From an uncultured bacterium (GTDB taxonomy: Bacteria > Verrucomicrobiota > Verrucomicrobiia > Verrucomicrobiales > V1-33): a DNA stretch of 36,806 nucleotides. The position numbers were made by a program, and so were the translations under genes. How positions within the stretch are numbered: the stretch's first letter is position 1; each line of letters opens with the position of its first letter. The notes below the pieces were generated by a model. That model was given only the letters and a program-made list of their open reading frames with translations, did no database searches and was not told where the DNA came from. The stretch is taken from positions 1 to 36,806 of the forward strand of contig CAIZWU010000116.1 in NCBI GenBank assembly GCA_903936775.1, written 5' to 3'. This document shows, piece by piece, positions 32,859 to 36,806 of the stretch.

Positions 32859-35795
32859 CTAATTTTTGGCCAGTTCCTGGGCGATCAGGATCAGCTTTTC
32901 GCGGGTGCCTCCGGAGAAGTTCGGTTGAGCGTGCCAGACCGCAAGGCAAAGGTTCGATTCCAGGAAGAAAGAGCGGATCCCATGATCCGTGCGGAGAGTG
33001 AAATTGCCGCCCTGCCCCATACCCATAGTTTCAGCTAGAGCGACCAGGGAATCCCGGGTTTTGACGGCACTGCTGCAGAACGAGGCGGCTTCCATTTCGT
33101 CCATGCCCTGGCTGGTGAGAGTGGTGTCGCGTTGCAGCAGGACGCAGGCCTTGAGTCCGGGTAAACCTGCGCAGCAATCCACGATGTCCTGGGCCGTGAG
33201 CACCTGATCGGTGCCTAATACAGCACGCAACATGAGCTGACGAAGGTCTGTGACGCAGCCAAACGTGAGGTCCTCCTGCGGGGAGCCTGCCGGACTAGAG
33301 AGTCCGGTGAGGGGAGCGGTCTGAACAGAGGCCACCCGGGCGGTGGGAACGGGTGGGGAGGGGCACTCATCCAAAGTCTCCTTGACCAGCAATGCAGGCA
33401 GGACAAGAGGCTGGGTTGGCTGGCTTCCCCCTACGGCAGGATCCGTCACTGGAGCCATCGATGGGAGAGGCGCCGGCAGCCAAACCGGAATCACGGCCCC
33501 GGCGGCATTCGCTGCGGCTACAGTTGAACCTGGCGTAGGAAGCGCAGGGGGCAAAATTTCCGCCAAGGGCTGGGAAACCGGGGCGCTGGTGGCCCAGTCT
33601 GAGAGCGTGCCACTCAGGGAGACTGGAGCAGAACCCGCCCGCGGTGGCGGCTCGGCACCAAGACTGGCAGCAGAGAAGGATTCGCCCAGATCATCAAAGC
33701 TTTCAGTGGAAGAGGATGGAGCATCAACTTTGAGAGCAGCCGACTGGGCAAGAGGTGGAGGCGTAGCAGGAAAGACCGGCAGGCTGGCCGCAGGTGGGAG
33801 CGGCGGCAGAGGGGCAAGGTCCGCCGGCAAGGCTACGACAGGTATCACGGGCACTTCCGCGGGAAGCGGACTTTCCGGCCGCGGAGCAGGCTTGGGAAAA
33901 GGGCGAAGCGCCGTGGGGGAAACCGGGACAAACTTCAGGCGGGGAGCCGTGCGCGGTGGAGTCGGGGCGGTGCCGCTGCCTGGAGGCCTCGACAGGGCGC
34001 CTGGCCGGGGCTGGAAGGAAGGCAAGGCTGGGGATTCTGCGGTCTGAACCGGCAGGCTGGGGACAACAGGGCGCAAGGTGGGCAGTTCAACATGGGCCGC
34101 AACCGGCAGTGCTCCAACCGGAGGAGGGACGGGCGGAAGGGGCGCGGGAGGCATTTCCGAAACCGGCACCGGCAGGGGCGCGGGACGCGGAGTGCTGGCG
34201 GCACCATCAAGTCCGGTGGCACTGAGGTTGAGGAGTTGCTTGCCGCGGTCTTCTTCCGCTTTAATGGCGAAGGGCGTTTGGAAGGGGCTGGTGGTATTGG
34301 ACCGATGCTCCGCGGGAGGATTGACCGCTTGAAGGGTGGGCCGGGCGGATTCCGGCAAGTTGTGGAAGACCTCGGACATGGGGATGATGATCCTTAGATC
34401 TGCCGCCGCACGGGCAAAGGCCGGGCGGAATTTCTCTGAAATGCCCTCACAAATCTCTAGCACTCCAATTTCAACGCGCCCGGTGGCCAATTGCCCAGAA
34501 ACCAATTCCAGAGGAAGCCTGACCCGGACCGCTTCCGGGACGTTTTCAGGAGCGAAGCCCAGCCTTGTGGGTTCCGCGTCCCGCAGGACAGCCCGGAGGC
34601 TTAATTCGATCGTAGCCGCAACTGATCCTGACGGAGGGACTGGAGCACTGCGATCCGGGGAACCCATGGCACCGACGGAAGCGCTGGGAAGGAGAGGCAA
34701 CCCCGACCCTGAAACCACCATTGGAGCAGGGGGGGGGCTTGCCTGGGTGGGCAAGGGCTCTACAGCGGCCAAGGCTGGCAACGGGGCCGCCACTGCAGCA
34801 AAGGGACTGGGCACTGACGGGGGGCGGGCAGCCGGTGGCGCCACCGGAACCCCGGATCCGGCCAAACCAATCAGTGCCAGAGGCGATACCGCCTGCACTT
34901 TGGCTGGAGCAGTTATGGGAGCAAAAGCAGATACCGCAGGTGCCGATGGCGGGACAGGCGGGACCGCCGCGCCAAACGGCGTTGGCTTCGATTCAGCGAA
35001 AGGTGCCGCAGCCGGCATTTGAGGAAACCACGCAGATGACGGCGCGGAAGGCGCGAGGGCAGCAAATGGAGAGGCCGCCACCGGGAATGCGGCCCCCGCG
35101 GCAAGCGCGGGGCTGCCTGCAATGGCCGCCGGAGTGAGTTCCGGAGCCGCATTAGGATTGGTCGATGTGGCGTTCCCCGGAAAAGGACTTTCAGCTTCCA
35201 CAAACGGGCTGAACTGGGGAGCAGCCACCGGGCCCGAAGCGACCGCAAAGGGAGAACCCGCAAAGCTCGGAGCAGCGCCCGGGACCGCGGAAAATGGATT
35301 GGCGGACGCGGCAGGAGGAGCCTTGAAGCTTGCAGGTGCCGCTTGGGCAGGATGGGAGACTTCCAAAATGCCCATGACCCTTGCCATGGGCAGAGTCACT
35401 TCCATATCTTCATCTGCCCGCAACGGCCGTTGGAAAAGAAGCGGGCAGGCGGCTTGAATCTGGGACAAACGCAGCACCGGTCGACCAGTCTGCATCGATT
35501 GCCGCAGTGAGTCCAACGGGAGTGGTACGGTCTGATCCGGGCTGATGCCATCAAAACGCAGTAGAATCGGGGGAAGCAGGGTGGCCAATTCGCGGGCGGT
35601 CATGTCCCTCCCGGAGGCAGCAGGAAAGGGGCCGCCGGAAGCTTGCTGTTGCCCCTCCCCGGAAGGGTTGCTGGCGGCAGTCTTTACCAGAAACGGAAGA
35701 CGCTCGGTGTCAGGCATATTATTCGATAAGGGCGCCGCTGGCACGGGTTGGCTGTCGCTCTCTTTGCGAAACAGGTTTTTGAAGAATGATGCCAT
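32859..35795 (-). CDS. Giant Pro/Ala-rich protein with two repeat domains and a C-terminal Roadblock-like domain
   Basis: A 978-residue cytoplasmic protein, first gene of the GTPase operon. Domain A1 (about 66-145) and A2 (about 395-481) are diverged copies sharing V.LPL..L...L.TGR....L..I and a closing LPM/IPM..V...L. A very long low-complexity linker (about 150-390 and 485-835) is rich in Pro and Ala and repeats S/N/T-P-F motifs in its first part. The C-terminal 138 residues (841-978) fold-match Roadblock: LRQLMLRAVLGTDQVLTAQD, LPGLKACVLLQRD, then strands and a last helix. It probably binds the MglA-type GTPase and an unknown partner through A1/A2. ATG 35795 (MASFFKNLFRKES) is preferred to 35858. 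Confidence 0.75.
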   Translation of the reverse strand: MASFFKNLFRKESDSQPVPAAPLSNNMPDTERLPFLVKTAASNPSGEGQQQASGGPFPAASGRDMTARELATLLPPILLRFDGISPDQTVPLPLDSLRQSMQTGRPVLRLSQIQAACPLLFQRPLRADEDMEVTLPMARVMGILEVSHPAQAAPASFKAPPAASANPFSAVPGAAPSFAGSPFAVASGPVAAPQFSPFVEAESPFPGNATSTNPNAAPELTPAAIAGSPALAAGAAFPVAASPFAALAPSAPSSAWFPQMPAAAPFAESKPTPFGAAVPPVPPSAPAVSAFAPITAPAKVQAVSPLALIGLAGSGVPVAPPAARPPSVPSPFAAVAAPLPALAAVEPLPTQASPPPAPMVVSGSGLPLLPSASVGAMGSPDRSAPVPPSGSVAATIELSLRAVLRDAEPTRLGFAPENVPEAVRVRLPLELVSGQLATGRVEIGVLEICEGISEKFRPAFARAAADLRIIIPMSEVFHNLPESARPTLQAVNPPAEHRSNTTSPFQTPFAIKAEEDRGKQLLNLSATGLDGAASTPRPAPLPVPVSEMPPAPLPPVPPPVGALPVAAHVELPTLRPVVPSLPVQTAESPALPSFQPRPGALSRPPGSGTAPTPPRTAPRLKFVPVSPTALRPFPKPAPRPESPLPAEVPVIPVVALPADLAPLPPLPPAASLPVFPATPPPLAQSAALKVDAPSSSTESFDDLGESFSAASLGAEPPPRAGSAPVSLSGTLSDWATSAPVSQPLAEILPPALPTPGSTVAAANAAGAVIPVWLPAPLPSMAPVTDPAVGGSQPTQPLVLPALLVKETLDECPSPPVPTARVASVQTAPLTGLSSPAGSPQEDLTFGCVTDLRQLMLRAVLGTDQVLTAQDIVDCCAGLPGLKACVLLQRDTTLTSQGMDEMEAASFCSSAVKTRDSLVALAETMGMGQGGNFTLRTDHGIRSFFLESNLCLAVWHAQPNFSGGTREKLILIAQELAKN

Positions 35796-35865
35796 GATTT
35801 TCAAGGAAAGCTGGGGACTCAAACAGAACAATTTCAGGCATGCCCCCCGGCAATACAACGGAAGC

Positions 35866-35895
35866 AGATTTGCGTCTCATCTTCAGGTTTGTCAA
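35866..35895 (-). promoter_or_regulatory. Candidate promoter for the GTPase operon
   Basis: On the minus strand a perfect TTGACA lies at 35895-35890 and is followed after 18 bp by AAATCT (35871-35866), a weak -10. It is 71 bp upstream of the giant gene's ATG. The 328-bp divergent gap 35796-36123 holds no gene. On the plus strand a weak TTGCCG...TATAGC pair near 36067-36097 could serve the lipoprotein gene. Confidence 0.35.
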
Positions 35896-36123
35896 CATTA
35901 ATAAGATTTCCGAGGATTCGGACAATCGATAGTCACCGCCAACGGCCAGAGTTTATTGGCCCCACCGTAATTGGGACCCAAAGAGAAATCGCTGGTCTCC
36001 GGATTAATTTCGTTCAACATTTTCGTACGCAGACAGTCTGAACCGACTGATTTCTTAAATAAACTCTTGCCGGCCTGTCATCGGGACGCTGTATAGCCCG
36101 CTCTGCCTTGCCCATTTACTCTT

Positions 36124-36567
36124 ATGAAGTTGAACCCCGCCCGTCTGCTGGCCCCCTTGCTCATGCTCTGCTGCTCCGGCTGCGGTATTTTCGACCCGCG
36201 TCCTGCCTACAAAGCTGCTGATGAATTGGCAGTGGTCCCGCCTGATTTCCTTTTCACCCGTTATGAACCGCTCAACCGCTGGCTGGACACGGCCGTGCGC
36301 GTGCAGATTTTTGATGTCCCCCTCAGCCAAGTCGTCCATGAGCCCTGCCTGCGGGGAGTCAATTACCGATTGGTTCAGGCTCCAGTGGAGAATCCCATGA
36401 TCTTTATCGACAAATTGGCGCTGACCCGCCGGCAACTCCTTTGGTCGCTCGCCCAGGATCATCAACTGCACCTGACTCCAGTCCTGGACACTCCAGGGGG
36501 ACCGGCCTACATTGAAATCCGTTCCCGGGCGGCCCGGAACGATGCCCGTGCCCGGGGGGACCGTTAG
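36124..36567 (+). CDS. Lipoprotein with secretin/TonB short N-terminal (STN)-like domain
   Basis: This 147-residue protein has a lipoprotein signal peptide: basic start, hydrophobic LLAPLLMLCC, and lipobox CSGC with the likely modified Cys at about residue 20. The mature part (about 55-135) follows the STN/secretin N0 pattern: VQIFDVPLSQVVHEPCLRG, NYRLV, then LALTRRQLLWSLAQDHQLHL and a final strand YIEIRS. It may be a small periplasmic partner of a secretin such as PilQ or GspD. It is divergent from the MglA-type operon, which fits a link to type IV pili, but no pilus gene is in view. The domain call comes from pattern, not from a profile search. Confidence 0.6.
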   Translation: MKLNPARLLAPLLMLCCSGCGIFDPRPAYKAADELAVVPPDFLFTRYEPLNRWLDTAVRVQIFDVPLSQVVHEPCLRGVNYRLVQAPVENPMIFIDKLALTRRQLLWSLAQDHQLHLTPVLDTPGGPAYIEIRSRAARNDARARGDR

Positions 36568-36571
36568 TCCA

Positions 36572-36806
36572 TCAAGCGGAGGAATTCATTTCGATGGCAG
36601 CTTGGGCGGGAGTAGCAGGCGGTGATGTTTGTCGTGTCCATGGCGCGTAAACCACTTCCCTGACCCAGGCTTGCCGCAGCAGCGCAGAGCGGCCGTTGCA
36701 AAGAAAACGGAAGCTGCTTCCATGTGGCCTCCCACCTTCAATGCCACTCGACCACCCACGATCCACCCCCGCTTCTCCCACTCCGGGTATTCTCCTGAAC
36801 CTTGGT
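36572..36806 (-). CDS. Partial gene entering from the right edge (3' end only)
   Basis: Two minus-strand frames are open from the window edge: one ends at TGA 36572-36574, the other at TGA 36586-36588. The first reads well in its C-terminal half (NGRSALLRQAWVREVVYAP), the second in its N-terminal half (WIVGGRVALKVGGHMEAASV). Together they look like one protein with a frameshift near 36690-36710, or only one of them is real. I do not recognise the family. The gene is convergent with the STN-like lipoprotein, with only a few bases between stops. Confidence 0.4.
   Translation of the reverse strand, partial: PRFRRIPGVGEAGVDRGWSSGIEGGRPHGSSFRFLCNGRSALLRQAWVREVVYAPWTRQTSPPATPAQAAIEMNSSA

Noticed and set aside
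33343..35022. Plus-strand Gly/Ala-rich ORFs opposite the giant protein gene
   Set aside because: They mirror the Pro/Ala codons of the linker, and the minus frame has the folded domains at both ends.

Overview
The window looks like a chromosomal segment of a GC-rich member of the Verrucomicrobiota. The evidence is the mix of families: PSD1/DUF1549-DUF1553, DUF1501, DUF1592 and DUF1552 proteins with CxxCH haem motifs (expanded in Planctomycetes and Verrucomicrobia), a PEP-CTERM protein, a DUF3472 protein, an MglA/Roadblock cluster, and almost no Shine-Dalgarno sequences before genes. No rRNA, tRNA or CRISPR array was seen.

Layout. (1) 1-2100 is a scar: an ISL3-type insertion sequence (617-2004, 18/22-matching inverted ends) lies between two unrelated broken genes, the 3' part of a membrane-protein gene on the left and a RES-toxin-like fragment on the right. 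(2) 2179-2973 is a TauE/SafE permease. (3) 3005-11672 (minus) is a probable four-gene operon, PSD1+LamG cytochrome, DUF1501, DUF1592 cytochrome, DUF1552. It consists of two tandem pairs, each a haem-binding giant followed by a Tat-exported partner. A divergent PAS-AraC regulator (11743-12519) starts so close to its -10 box that its mRNA may be leaderless. (4) 12525-17359 (minus) holds a DUF3472 protein, an aldo/keto reductase overlapping an FAD oxidoreductase by 4 bp, and asnS. (5) 17448-18270 is a PEP-CTERM protein gene broken by one extra G in a G7 tract. (6) uvrC (18682-20277) converges on a small hypothetical gene through a hairpin terminator.

(7) 21231-27906 is a metal-type RND efflux operon: a His/Cys-rich secreted protein, a TolC-family channel, a CzcB/CusB-like adaptor with a His-rich tail and C-terminal membrane helix, a CzcA/CusA-like pump and a secreted Cys-cluster protein. 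A dispersed-type palindromic repeat supplies the adaptor's last residues. An MFS transporter gene cut off after 39 codons follows. (8) 28188-31582 (minus) is the conserved trio circularly permuted ATP-grasp / alpha-E / transglutaminase. (9) 31682-35795 (minus) is the most unusual block: an MglA-type GTPase between a Roadblock protein and a 978-residue protein that has two copies of an unfamiliar domain, a very long Pro/Ala linker studded with S/N/T-P-F motifs, and a C-terminal Roadblock-like domain. A secretin/STN-like lipoprotein lies divergently (36124-36567), and a partial gene enters from the right edge.

The best candidates for new biology are the GTPase/giant-Roadblock module, the duplicated cytochrome/Tat operon with its PAS-AraC regulator, and the rearranged IS locus. 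Functions beyond family names are inference from sequence alone.
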